From Peptoniphilaceae bacterium (GTDB lineage Bacteria > Bacillota > Clostridia > Tissierellales > Peptoniphilaceae): DNA of 64,000 nt. Shown piece after piece: positions 9,618-18,677 of the stretch. Both the position numbers and the translations under genes were made by a program. The stretch spans positions 62,001-126,000 of the forward strand of contig CAJUSY010000001.1 in assembly GCA_910589545.1 (NCBI GenBank), given 5' to 3'. The notes under the pieces are model-generated. The model did no database searches. It saw only the letters and a list, made by a program, of their open reading frames with translations, and had not been told where the DNA came from. The stretch's first letter is position 1, and the number at the start of each line of letters is the position of its first letter.

Positions 9618-10730
9618 CTATTTATCTTCTAGTATTGCATTCTTTTTTAATTCGTATGGATAATTTGGATTGCCAACAGCAGTTACATTTTCTTTTATCA
9701 AAACTCCTTTATCAGTAATCGTATTTACAACTACTGCGTTTTTTTCTATAACTGTTCTCTCGAAAATAACGGAGTTTTTAATAACCGCACCTTCTTGAAT
9801 CTCAACACCTCTAAAAATAATTGAGTTTTCTACTTTTCCATCAATTTTAACTCCATTTGCTATCAGAGAATTTTTCACAGAAGCAGAGTCTCCATATAAA
9901 GCGGAAGGTTCATCTTTTGATTTTGTAAGCAATAACCCATTTTTGAAAAATACATTATTGTAAATATCAGCGTTTAATAATTTTAAATTCGCATCGTAAA
10001 ATTGTGTCAAATTTCTAATTACCTCTACATATCCATCAATCATATACACGCCAATTTTTAATTTGTCCAAATTAGAAATAATAACATCAATTAATTCATT
10101 AGAATTAGAATTTTTGGCTGCATCATGGATTAAATCCAAGAATACTTTCTTCTTCATGTAGCCTATATTTGTCATCAAGTTAAATTCATCGTCAATTCCC
10201 TGATTTGTTCCTATACTAATCAGATTTCCTTCATCATCCAAGTTTAATCTTGTTTCTCCGATGTATAATCCTGTAGCATTATCCATCTTTTTACAGAATA
10301 ATAATATATCCAAATCTTCTTCGATAAATCTATCATATGACACCGAAAAATCTTCCCTAAATATAACCATAGGATCGTAGAAGTACAACTCTTCTTCATT
10401 AGATCTCAAATAAAAATCTCTAGTTTCATTATATGCTACTATTTCCTTACCTGCATTTTCAAAAGTTGGAGGAAAGATCACAAGTCCATTTCTTCTTCTG
10501 TTTAATTCGTAACTTTCTCCATTTCCTAAGTGATCTAAAGTTGAACGCATGATTTTTCCACCATATAAAACAACGTTAGAAAATTCATTATTAGCAAAAT
10601 TACTCAAAGCAATGTCTATAATTCTGTATCTCGCTCCATAAGGAAGCATGTATTCAGGTCTAGAATCAGTTAAATATCCAAAATCTTGCCTACTTTTTCC
10701 TCCGTATATAATTCCAATACAATTTTGCAT
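9618..10730 (-). CDS. glgD: Glucose-1-phosphate adenylyltransferase, regulatory subunit GlgD
   Basis: A 370-residue GlgC paralogue. The N-terminal nucleotide-binding loop is altered (GIIYGGKSRQDFGYLTDSR instead of a canonical GGxGxRL), as is usual for the non-catalytic GlgD partner of Firmicutes. The ARYRIIDIALSNFAN segment and a C-terminal left-handed beta-helix of hexapeptide repeats are kept. It is expected to pair with GlgC from the next gene upstream to form the ADP-glucose pyrophosphorylase. Confidence 0.9.
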   Translation of the reverse strand: MQNCIGIIYGGKSRQDFGYLTDSRPEYMLPYGARYRIIDIALSNFANNEFSNVVLYGGKIMRSTLDHLGNGESYELNRRRNGLVIFPPTFENAGKEIVAYNETRDFYLRSNEEELYFYDPMVIFREDFSVSYDRFIEEDLDILLFCKKMDNATGLYIGETRLNLDDEGNLISIGTNQGIDDEFNLMTNIGYMKKKVFLDLIHDAAKNSNSNELIDVIISNLDKLKIGVYMIDGYVEVIRNLTQFYDANLKLLNADIYNNVFFKNGLLLTKSKDEPSALYGDSASVKNSLIANGVKIDGKVENSIIFRGVEIQEGAVIKNSVIFERTVIEKNAVVVNTITDKGVLIKENVTAVGNPNYPYELKKNAILEDK

Positions 10731-10739
10731 AATATCCTC

Positions 10740-11879
10740 CTAGCACTCTTCAATTCCATCTTCGCTAACCAAATAAATTTTATCAGAATTTTTTTCACCA
10801 ATCACTTGATTTTCTTCAATAGTCATTGATTCTGCAACCACACAATTGTACAGTTTTGCTCCCTTTTTAATTACAGTATCACTCAAAATAACAGAATCTT
10901 GAATATCAGTATCTTTTTCTACAGTAATAGATGAAAACAAAACAGAATTATTGACATTACCATAAATCAAGCAATTTTCATTGATTAGAGATTTTTTAAC
11001 TGTTGCAACTTCGTCGACGTAATGAGGAGGAAGATTTCTATTTTTTGTATAAATTCTCCAACTTGTATCGTACAAATCAAGTTTATTATTCGGATTTAGT
11101 AAATCAAGATTTGCTTGCCAATAACTTCTTACTGTTCCTACATCTTTCCAATATCCATCAAACTTCCATGCAAACACATTCAATCCATCTTCAATTATTT
11201 TGGGGATGATGTTCATTCCAAAATCGTGTTTGGAATTTTGATCTTCATTATCTCTCATCAAATATTTTTTCAAAGTGTGCCAATTAAAAATATAAATTCC
11301 CATTGACGCCAAATTACTCTTAGGATTTGCAGGTTTTTCTTCAAACTCGACAATTTTTCCATTATCTTCAGTATTCATAATTCCAAACCTACTAGCCTCG
11401 CTCCAATCAACTTCCATAACTGCAATCGTAAGTTCGCTATTTTTATCCTTGTGATATTTCAAAATTTTATTGTAATCCATCTTATAAATATGATCTCCAG
11501 ATAAAATAACGACATATTCAGCATCTAATTCATCCAAATATTTCATATTTTCATAAATTGAGTTTGCAGTCCCTTCATACCAATTACCCCCACTTTCAGT
11601 AGCAAATGGAGATAAAATTCTTAACCCCCCTGAATTTCTTGACAAATCCCAGCTTGAACCATTTCCCAAATGTGAATTTAGTTTGAACGGTTTGTATTGC
11701 GTTAAAATCCCAACATCTCTAATATCAGAATTTGCAGCATTACTCAAAGCAAAATCAATTATTCTATATTTCCCGCCAAATGAAACTGCTGGTTTTGCAA
11801 CATTTTTAGTCAAAGCTTTAAGTCTTGAGCCTTGACCACCAGCTAAAAGCATTGCAACCACTCTATTTCGTGCTTTCAT
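10740..11879 (-). CDS. glgC: Glucose-1-phosphate adenylyltransferase, catalytic subunit GlgC
   Basis: A 379-residue enzyme that makes ADP-glucose from ATP and glucose 1-phosphate, the committed step of glycogen synthesis. It has the intact loop LLAGGQGSRLKALT, the Lys-containing AKPAVSFGGKYRIIDF, SGDHIYKMDY with the catalytic Asp, EFEEKP, and a C-terminal beta-helix. It lies 8 bases after glgB and 9 before glgD. Confidence 0.95.
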   Translation of the reverse strand: MKARNRVVAMLLAGGQGSRLKALTKNVAKPAVSFGGKYRIIDFALSNAANSDIRDVGILTQYKPFKLNSHLGNGSSWDLSRNSGGLRILSPFATESGGNWYEGTANSIYENMKYLDELDAEYVVILSGDHIYKMDYNKILKYHKDKNSELTIAVMEVDWSEASRFGIMNTEDNGKIVEFEEKPANPKSNLASMGIYIFNWHTLKKYLMRDNEDQNSKHDFGMNIIPKIIEDGLNVFAWKFDGYWKDVGTVRSYWQANLDLLNPNNKLDLYDTSWRIYTKNRNLPPHYVDEVATVKKSLINENCLIYGNVNNSVLFSSITVEKDTDIQDSVILSDTVIKKGAKLYNCVVAESMTIEENQVIGEKNSDKIYLVSEDGIEEC

Positions 11880-11887
11880 AAGCCCTC

Positions 11888-13792
11888 CTATTTTTTATTG
11901 ATATTTCTCAACTTATTTAATTTAATAAACATTGCAGAAAATGGTTCTATATCAACTGAAATAGAAAATTCTCTGTCATTATGCTTTATATTTTTTGAAT
12001 AATACGGCTTGTTTCTATTCAAATTGCCTCCGTATTTTTTCATCGAAGAATTAAGTACAACTGAATAAAGCGCATAATCATCCACACCAACTGGATAATT
12101 TTTTCTTAAAACCGGTGTAAAATTAAATATGCAAATAATTTTCTCATTCTTTGAGTTAATTCTCTCAAAAATTATCAACGATTCATTTGAATTATTAACA
12201 TCTTCCCATTGAAATCCAGAATAGCTGCTGTCCAAATCATAAAATTCGTCATTTGTTTTGTAGAATTTATTTAAATCACTCATGAATTGTTTTAGTTTTT
12301 GATGTTTTTCGTATTCTAAAACTTCCCATGTAATTTCTTTATATTCATTCCACTCATCAAATTGTCCTATATCATTTCCCATGAACAATAATTTCTTACC
12401 AGGATGAGCAAACATAAATGAATATAAAAGTCTAATTTGATCAAACTTCTCATCGTATGCCCCAGGCATTTTCCCAATCATAGAGTTTTTCATGTGCACA
12501 ACTTCATCGTGGCTAAATGGAAGAATATAATTTTCATTAAAAGCATACATAATAGAAAAAGTTAATAAATTATGATGATTTTTTCGATATATTGGGTCTA
12601 GTTTCATGTATTTTATAATGTCATTCATCCAACCCATGTTCCATTTAAAATCAAAACCAAGCCCATTTTCTTCTACAGGCTTTGTAACATTTGGCCACGA
12701 AGTAGATTCTTCAGCAATAACAAATACCCCAGGAACTTCGGATTTTATAGTTTGATTTAATTTCTTTATAAATTCAATAGCCTCTTTGTTTTCTACGCTA
12801 CCATCCTCATTTTTTATATCTTTTCCTGAAAAATTCAAATAAATCATGTATGCAACAGCATCCACCCTTAATCCATCAATATGATAATATTTGAACCAAA
12901 ATAATGCAGAAGATATCAGAAAATTAACGACTTCTTTTTTTGAAAAATCAAAATTCAAAGTACCCCATTGATCGTTGTCAGCAAGATACTGATTTGATTG
13001 TTCAAATAAATTATTTCCATCAAACTTTCTTAAACCAAAATCATCTCTACAAAAATGCGCTGGAACCCAATCCATGATGATTCCTATATCATTTTGATGG
13101 AGTTTATCTATCAAATACATCAAATCTTTTGGACAACCAAACCTCGAAGTAGCTGCAAAAAATCCCGTAAGTTGATATCCCCATGATCCATCAAATGGAT
13201 GCTCCATCAATGGCATAAACTCAACGTGAGTATAATTCATTTCCTTGAGATATTTTACAAGTTCATCGGCAAGTTGAATATACGACAGATAATTTTCCCC
13301 ATGCTTTCTCCAAGAAGACAGATTAACCTCGTAGATACTCATTGGTCTGTGTACTTTATCAGTTTTTTTTCTTTTGTTCAGCCATCTAGCATCATTCCAT
13401 TTATAACCTTCTATATCGTAAACCTTGCTTGCCGTTTTGGGCCTTAATTCACTATGAAATGCGAACGGATCAGCTTTGTACAAAATTTCTGAGTCCTTTG
13501 TAACTATTCTATACTTATATGAGTCGAAAATTTTCACATCTTTAAGGCAAATCTCCCAAATCTCACCATCATTTAATTTTTTTAATGGAAGTGAATAATC
13601 ATCCCAATCATTGAAATCTCCAACCAAATTTACATATTTCGCATTGGGTGCCCAGACCAAAAAACTAGTGAAACTACCCTCTTCATTCGAATAAATATGC
13701 GATCCTAGAAAATTATACAAGTTATTATTATTTCCTTCGTGAAACAAATACAAATCTGTTTCATGATTTTCTTGATAAAAATACTCTTTCAT
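11888..13792 (-). CDS. glgB: 1,4-alpha-glucan branching enzyme
   Basis: A 634-residue GH13 enzyme that makes alpha-1,6 branches. It has an N-terminal CBM48-like domain (FLVWAPNAKYVNLVGDFNDW), then the barrel with DWVPAHF, nucleophile Asp in DGLRVDAVAYM, acid/base Glu in VIAEESTSWP, and LPFSHDEVVH. It is the first glycogen gene of the operon, starting 37 bases after the metallo-hydrolase gene, so the two may share a transcript. Confidence 0.95.
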   Translation of the reverse strand: MKEYFYQENHETDLYLFHEGNNNNLYNFLGSHIYSNEEGSFTSFLVWAPNAKYVNLVGDFNDWDDYSLPLKKLNDGEIWEICLKDVKIFDSYKYRIVTKDSEILYKADPFAFHSELRPKTASKVYDIEGYKWNDARWLNKRKKTDKVHRPMSIYEVNLSSWRKHGENYLSYIQLADELVKYLKEMNYTHVEFMPLMEHPFDGSWGYQLTGFFAATSRFGCPKDLMYLIDKLHQNDIGIIMDWVPAHFCRDDFGLRKFDGNNLFEQSNQYLADNDQWGTLNFDFSKKEVVNFLISSALFWFKYYHIDGLRVDAVAYMIYLNFSGKDIKNEDGSVENKEAIEFIKKLNQTIKSEVPGVFVIAEESTSWPNVTKPVEENGLGFDFKWNMGWMNDIIKYMKLDPIYRKNHHNLLTFSIMYAFNENYILPFSHDEVVHMKNSMIGKMPGAYDEKFDQIRLLYSFMFAHPGKKLLFMGNDIGQFDEWNEYKEITWEVLEYEKHQKLKQFMSDLNKFYKTNDEFYDLDSSYSGFQWEDVNNSNESLIIFERINSKNEKIICIFNFTPVLRKNYPVGVDDYALYSVVLNSSMKKYGGNLNRNKPYYSKNIKHNDREFSISVDIEPFSAMFIKLNKLRNINKK

Positions 13793-13829
13793 ACTTTCTC
13801 CTAGCTATTTAAGAATCTATTATTATGAC

Positions 13830-15449
13830 TTATTCGCCAGTTATCATGTTTATTGTCATGATTTTGTTCTTTAAATCTAGTAGTTGATTATTAAGTTGAT
13901 TGTATTCTTCAGAATCCATATTGGTATGATCAAATAATTCTTTGTTTTCGTATAATCTATCGATTTTTTGTTTTATCTTTTCTAATTCCTCATACAAATC
14001 ATTGTTTAAACGATTAGTAGATATTTCTTGTTCAATATCGTATTCTCCTGCTTCAAATTCTTCTGTAGAATAAATTTCAGGTATCACAGAATCAATCTTA
14101 TATTTTTCTCTTAACAAATCAGATAAAGCATCTGAACCTTCAGATTCACCATGAGTTATAAATATTTTTTTAGGTTTCGTCTTCATGTTTCCAACGAAAT
14201 CTAGTAAATTATTTTGGTCAGCATGACCAGAAAAACCTCCCAAATTATATATTTCAGCATTGACTTTGATTGTTTCCCCGAATAGCTTTACTTCATCTAT
14301 TCCGTCTAACAAAATTCTTCCAAGTGATCCTTCTGCTTGATAACCAACAAATACAACGGCATTTTTTTCATCCCATAAATTATGCTTTAAGTGATGACGA
14401 ACTCTTCCTGCTGTGGCCATTCCACTTGAAGATATGATTACTCTTGGGAACTTTACATTATTTAACATTTTTGATTCATCAATATTTTTTACGTAGTGTA
14501 AGTTTTCGAATTCAAAAACATTATCTCCACTTGAAATATAATCCTTAGCCTTTTGATTAAATAAATCACTGTTTTTCATAAAAGCTTTGGTAGCTTCAAG
14601 AGCCATCGGACTATCCACGTATACCGGGACTTTCTTTTCATAATGATCTTTTATTTGGTAATCATAATAGCTATTTAACTCATAAATAATTTCTTGAGTT
14701 CTACCAACTGCAAAACTAGGAATAATTACAGTACCACCTCTTGCAGAAACTTTTTCGATTATGTCAATTAATGATTCAACACTTTCTTTATAAGGCTCAT
14801 GAATTCTGTTACCGTAAGTAGATTCCATTACCAAATAATCACAACCTGACAAAGCTTGAGGACTATTTAAAATAGGGTTATTAGAAGTTCCTATATCTCC
14901 CGAGAAAATAATTTTGGTAGTTTTATTATTTTCAGTTATAAATATTTCTAAACTCGAAGATCCTAGCATATGTCCAGCATCTCTGAATATTACCTTAATA
15001 TCATCATTTATTTTTACAACTTCGTCATAATAACGTGCTCTAAATAACGAAATACAACTCATTGCATCTATTGTAGTGTAAAGTGGGCTTAAAAGTTTTT
15101 TACCAGATCTTTGTCTTTTTCTATTCTCCCATTCAACATCACTCTCTTGAATTTTGGCGCTATCCATTAGCATTATTTCCGCTAAATCTTTAGTAGCTTT
15201 TGTACAGTATATCGGACTTCTAAATCCTCTCTTATATAAAAAAGGAATTCTTCCTGTATGATCGATATGTGCATGAGTCAAAAGCATAAACTCTACTTCA
15301 CTTAAATCTATTTCATCATGATTTTTTTGTTCCAATTCCTTACTACCTTGAAATAAACCACAATCAACCATGAATTTGTGTTTCTCAGTTTCAACTAAAT
15401 AGCACGAACCTGTAACCTCTTTTGCTGCTCCTAAAAATGTAATTTTCAT
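13830..15449 (-). CDS. MBL-fold beta-CASP metallo-hydrolase (RNase-like)
   Basis: A 539-residue protein of the CPSF73/Ysh1-like group. The zinc motif is THAHIDHTGRIP, followed by DAGHMLGSSSLEI and SGDIG, and the beta-CASP part has ESTYGNR, IPSFAVGRTQEI, SSGMATAGRVRHHL and GFSGHADQ. These features predict an RNA nuclease. The last 60 or so residues form an extra, charged, coiled-coil-like tail beyond the catalytic core. It is upstream of and possibly co-transcribed with the glycogen genes. Confidence 0.85.
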   Translation of the reverse strand: MKITFLGAAKEVTGSCYLVETEKHKFMVDCGLFQGSKELEQKNHDEIDLSEVEFMLLTHAHIDHTGRIPFLYKRGFRSPIYCTKATKDLAEIMLMDSAKIQESDVEWENRKRQRSGKKLLSPLYTTIDAMSCISLFRARYYDEVVKINDDIKVIFRDAGHMLGSSSLEIFITENNKTTKIIFSGDIGTSNNPILNSPQALSGCDYLVMESTYGNRIHEPYKESVESLIDIIEKVSARGGTVIIPSFAVGRTQEIIYELNSYYDYQIKDHYEKKVPVYVDSPMALEATKAFMKNSDLFNQKAKDYISSGDNVFEFENLHYVKNIDESKMLNNVKFPRVIISSSGMATAGRVRHHLKHNLWDEKNAVVFVGYQAEGSLGRILLDGIDEVKLFGETIKVNAEIYNLGGFSGHADQNNLLDFVGNMKTKPKKIFITHGESEGSDALSDLLREKYKIDSVIPEIYSTEEFEAGEYDIEQEISTNRLNNDLYEELEKIKQKIDRLYENKELFDHTNMDSEEYNQLNNQLLDLKNKIMTINMITGE

Positions 15450-15466
15450 AAAATCACCCCTTAATT

Positions 15467-15485
15467 ACTATATACCCAAAACAAC
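15467..15485 (-). promoter_or_regulatory. TGGGTATATAGT motif upstream of the metallo-hydrolase gene
   Basis: The plus strand reads ACTATATACCCAAAAC here, 20-35 bases before the start of the metallo-hydrolase gene. The first 15 bases are repeated exactly at 16054. It could be a -10-like element or half of the operator found upstream of the TrpR-like gene. Confidence 0.35.
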
Positions 15486-15511
15486 ATTTAAAATATTTTA
15501 AATCAGTAAAA

Positions 15512-15537
15512 TATCCGCAAACTTTAATTTGCGGATA
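15512..15537 (-). terminator. Stem-loop after the TrpR-like gene
   Basis: A perfect 10-bp inverted repeat TATCCGCAAA / TTTGCGGATA with a 6-base loop, beginning 5 bases after the stop codon of the TrpR-like gene. The T-tract that follows on the minus strand is short (TTTTACTG). Confidence 0.65.
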
Positions 15538-15541
15538 AAAT

Positions 15542-15868
15542 TTATTTTTGTTTTCTTTTTCTTTTTTCTTCCAAATTTTTTGCAATTAAAGTATCCAATA
15601 CTAATTCATATCCCTGAGCACCATTTTGTAGAGATCTGTTAACTCTACTTATAGTTGCTGTTGATGCGCCAGTATCTTTTTCAATTTCACTGTATGTTTT
15701 TCTAATTTTAAGTAACTTTGCTACTTCTAATCTTTGAGAGATTGAGTGAAGTTCCCTCATTGTGCAAACGTCTTCAAAGAAACGTTGTAATTCCTCTTTT
15801 CCATTCAACATCATAATTGCCTCGAAAAATTCATTTAATGTTTTGTCTTTGATATTAATTTCAGTCAT
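15542..15868 (-). CDS. YerC/YecD-family TrpR-like regulator
   Basis: A 108-residue all-helical protein of the TrpR-related YerC/YecD family. The core EELQRFFEDVCTMRELHSI and the helix-turn-helix SEIEKDTGASTATISRVNR are both clear, followed by a basic tail. TrpR-fold proteins bind palindromic operators, sometimes with a small ligand; the ligand of this family is not known to me. A perfect palindrome lies 23 bases upstream of its start (15891-15907), which suggests self-regulation. Confidence 0.85.
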   Translation of the reverse strand: MTEINIKDKTLNEFFEAIMMLNGKEELQRFFEDVCTMRELHSISQRLEVAKLLKIRKTYSEIEKDTGASTATISRVNRSLQNGAQGYELVLDTLIAKNLEEKRKRKQK

Positions 15869-15890
15869 AATCTTACTCCTTAAATTTTTT

Positions 15891-15907
15891 TGGGTAACCT
15901 TTACCCA
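15891..15907. promoter_or_regulatory. Palindromic operator TGGGTAA-CCT-TTACCCA
   Basis: A perfect 7+3+7 inverted repeat just upstream of the TrpR-like gene. Its half-site TGGGTA recurs upstream of neighbouring genes (15471-15478, 16058-16065, 18532-18539, 18620-18627), so it may be the binding site of that regulator. The assignment is by position only. Confidence 0.5.
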
Positions 15908-16136
15908 TAACTAAAAAATAATACAATGCATTTGATAATTTTAGTATACACGCTTTCCCTAACTAAAGCAAATGTTTTTTAGATTTAATTTCTATTATTA
16001 ATGGTTTAACCTAATTCAATAGAAAAAATATGATACATTATATTTTTATACACACTATATACCCAAAAACAATAGTATTTATTCTCTCAAGAATGATTTT
16101 ATTGTTAATTTTAAATTAAATTTTTTTAATAGAAAA

Positions 16137-16162
16137 GGGAATCTATCAAATGATAAATTCCC
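16137..16162 (-). terminator. Terminator of typA
   Basis: Inverted repeat GGGAATCTATCA / TGATAAATTCCC with one mismatch and a 2-base loop, 8 bases after the typA stop codon. TTTTCT follows on the minus strand. Confidence 0.7.
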
Positions 16163-16169
16163 ATTAAAA

Positions 16170-17996
16170 CTATTTATTGTGTTTTTTTGATTTATATCTC
16201 AATTGAGTATCCAAAATCTTCTTTCTCAATCTCAAATGATGTGGAGTAATTTCAATTAATTCGTCTTCTTCAACAAATTCCATCATCTCTTCCAAACTCA
16301 TTATTTTTGGAGGAGAAAGCTTTAATGCTTCGTCTGCTGCTGAAGATCTAATATTTGTTTGTGCTTTTTTCTTACAAATATTAACTTCTATGTCTAAACC
16401 TTTCGCATTAGAACCTACAACCATACCTTCATAAACTTCATCTTGTGGTTGTACGAATAAAATACCTCTGTCTTGTGCTGAATTTAATCCGTAAGATGTC
16501 GCAGTTCCTGTGTCGAATGAAATCAATGAACCCAATTGACGTTTCGGAATTTCGCCTTTATATGGCTCATATCCTTTTAATTCTGTATTTATAACACCAT
16601 TTCCCTTAGTATCACTTAAAAACTCCTGACGATATCCTATAAGACCTCTGGAAGGTATTTCAAATGTAAGTCTAGTATACCCACTTGATGTATTTGAAAT
16701 ATCTTGTAATTCTCCTTTTCTCGTACCTAGTTTTTCTATAACTGTTCCAACGAATCCTTCTTCAATATCAATCGTAACTATCTCTACTGGTTCGAGAATT
16801 TTTCCGTCTTCATCTTTCTTGAATAAAACTTCTGGTTTTGATACTTGGAATTCAAATCCTTCACGTCTCATGTTTTCGATTAAAACAGATAAATGAAGTT
16901 CTCCTCTACCACTTACTCTAAAAGTATCTGTAGAATCTGTATCTTCAACTTTTAAGCTTACATCAGTTTCTAATTCTTTGTATAATCTAGCACGAACTTG
17001 TCTACTCGTTACAAACTTTCCATCTCTACCTGCAAATGGAGAGTTATTAACAGAGAAATTCATCGCCAAGGTTGGGTTTGAAATACTTACAAATTCTATA
17101 GGCTCTAAGTCCTCTTCATTAGTTAAAGTATCTCCTATTTCAATTCCTTCAACACCTGTCAAGGCAACAATAGATCCAAATTTTGATTCATTTACTTCTA
17201 CCCTATTCAATCCGTCAAATTCATAAATCTTTGTTACTTTAATCTTCTTTTTCTTTTCGGGATCATTGTAGTTAACAATTACACAGCTGTCATTGACTTT
17301 TACTTTACCTTGCTCAATTTTTCCTATACCAATTCTTCCAACATAATCGCTAAAATCAGTTGTAGAAATCAAAAGTTTGAACGGAGCATCTTCTTCTCCT
17401 TCTGGAGCAGGAATATAATCTATGATTTTATCTAATAGGGCTGTCATATCTTCTGGTCTTTCTTCAAGATCATCAGTTGCAAATCCTTCTCTTGCAGACG
17501 CAAATACAAACGGTGAATCTAAGTAAGATTCATCAGCATCCAATTGAATAAACAAATCTAAAATTTCATCTACTACTTCATCTACTCTGGCCTCTTTTCT
17601 ATCGATCTTGTTAATACAAATAATCGTAGGTAAATTTAATTCAAAAGCCCTTTTCAATACAAACTTTGTTTGTGGCATAGGTCCTTCAAAAGCATCAACT
17701 ACTAAAACAACTCCACTTGTCATTTTTAATACACGTTCAACTTCTCCACCAAAGTCAGCATGACCTGGAGTATCTATAATATTAATTTTATGATTTTTGT
17801 AGTCAATTGCAGTATTTTTAGAAAGAATAGTAATTCCTCTTTCTCTTTCTATGTCATTACTATCCATTACACGTTCTTGTACTTCTTGATTTTCTCTAAA
17901 TATACCACTTGTTTTTAATAACCCATCAACCAATGTCGTTTTACCGTGATCAACATGGGCAATAATTGCTACATTTCTTACATCTTCTCTTTTCAA
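16170..17996 (-). CDS. typA: Ribosome-associated translational GTPase TypA/BipA
   Basis: A GTPase related to EF-G that acts on the ribosome in stress and ribosome assembly. G1 is AHVDHGKTTL, G2/G3 follow in ERERGITI and DTPGHADFGGEV, and G4 is NKIDR. Domain II and the BipA-specific C-terminal domain are present up to a basic tail. I choose the TTG at 17996, which gives 608 residues and starts KREDVRNVAIIAHVDHG as in other TypA proteins; AGAGGG lies 10 bases upstream. An in-frame ATG at 18029 would add 11 residues but has no good ribosome-binding site. Confidence 0.92.
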   Translation of the reverse strand: MKREDVRNVAIIAHVDHGKTTLVDGLLKTSGIFRENQEVQERVMDSNDIERERGITILSKNTAIDYKNHKINIIDTPGHADFGGEVERVLKMTSGVVLVVDAFEGPMPQTKFVLKRAFELNLPTIICINKIDRKEARVDEVVDEILDLFIQLDADESYLDSPFVFASAREGFATDDLEERPEDMTALLDKIIDYIPAPEGEEDAPFKLLISTTDFSDYVGRIGIGKIEQGKVKVNDSCVIVNYNDPEKKKKIKVTKIYEFDGLNRVEVNESKFGSIVALTGVEGIEIGDTLTNEEDLEPIEFVSISNPTLAMNFSVNNSPFAGRDGKFVTSRQVRARLYKELETDVSLKVEDTDSTDTFRVSGRGELHLSVLIENMRREGFEFQVSKPEVLFKKDEDGKILEPVEIVTIDIEEGFVGTVIEKLGTRKGELQDISNTSSGYTRLTFEIPSRGLIGYRQEFLSDTKGNGVINTELKGYEPYKGEIPKRQLGSLISFDTGTATSYGLNSAQDRGILFVQPQDEVYEGMVVGSNAKGLDIEVNICKKKAQTNIRSSAADEALKLSPPKIMSLEEMMEFVEEDELIEITPHHLRLRKKILDTQLRYKSKKHNK

Positions 17997-18120
17997 AATT
18001 CCACTTCCCTCTAATTTGTGACACTTCATTATATCATAAATTACAGAAAATAAAAGAAAAATTTATGTAAAAATCACGTTTGTTAGATTTACACAATAAA
18101 ACAAGCTATTAGGCTCCATA

Positions 18121-18513
18121 TTAATTAGGTTTCACTAATAGCTTTGCTTCAACACAATTTTCTTTAATTTTTAATTCATCAGCTAATTCACTTACTATAA
18201 ATAATCCTCTTCCTCTAACATAAATATCATTATTATAATAACTTTTTGAACAATAATCAATCCCCATACCCTCATCCTTTACACAGATTTTTACAGAGTC
18301 ATCATTTAATTTTATTTTAAAAGTTATTTTTTTATTTATATCAAATTGGTTACCATGTTCTAGCCCATTAAATATCAATTCATTAATTATTAATCGTATA
18401 TCATAAAGTAATTCTTCGTCTGGTACAACTTTTCTTAATAGTCTAAGCATAGTATGAATATTTTTAGTAGCAATCGTCCTATCACTGACAAACTGCCTTT
18501 TAAACATATACAT
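18121..18513 (-). CDS. RsbW/SpoIIAB-like anti-sigma ATPase domain protein
   Basis: A single GHKL ATPase domain of about 130 residues. The N box is IINELIFNGLEHGN, then the G1 box VKDEGMGI and the glycine-rich RGRGLFIV. Such stand-alone domains usually bind a sigma factor or act as anti-anti-sigma kinases. No sigma factor or antagonist gene is next to it here. I prefer the ATG at 18513, which follows AGGTGATGTT, to the upstream TTG at 18540. GTTATA-14 bases-GGGTAT lies 20-45 bases upstream and resembles a sigma-B-type promoter. Confidence 0.75.
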   Translation of the reverse strand: MYMFKRQFVSDRTIATKNIHTMLRLLRKVVPDEELLYDIRLIINELIFNGLEHGNQFDINKKITFKIKLNDDSVKICVKDEGMGIDYCSKSYYNNDIYVRGRGLFIVSELADELKIKENCVEAKLLVKPN

Positions 18514-18532
18514 AACATCACCTAAACTATTT

Positions 18533-18558
18533 ATACCCAATCATAAATAAAGTATAAC
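18533..18558 (-). promoter_or_regulatory. Possible sigma-B-like promoter of the RsbW-like gene
   Basis: On the minus strand GTTATA (18558-18553) is separated by 14 bases from GGGTAT (18538-18533). The -10 part matches the sigma-B consensus GGGTAT; the -35 part matches GTTTAA at four of six. The same GGGTAT is part of the recurring TGGGTATA motif. Confidence 0.3.
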
Positions 18559-18636
18559 ATTAGGTATTCGTTATCTAAATAGTAAATAAATTGTAAAAAA
18601 TGATTAGAATTTTTTGCAGTGGGTATATATTACTTG

Positions 18637-18652
18637 TACCTGATAACAGGTA
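18637..18652. promoter_or_regulatory. Palindrome upstream of rubredoxin
   Basis: TACCTG-ATAA-CAGGTA is a perfect 6-bp inverted repeat 8 bases before the AAGGGGGAA ribosome-binding site of rubredoxin. It may be an operator, or a small hairpin in the leader. A TGGGTATATAT motif lies just upstream at 18620. Confidence 0.4.
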
Positions 18653-18677
18653 ATTATCTTAAAGGGGGAAATTAAAC

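Noticed and set aside
15467..16072. GGGTAT elements at 15472 and 16059 as sigma-B promoters
   Set aside because: No GTTT-like -35 lies 12-15 bases upstream; kept only as part of the TGGGTATA motif.
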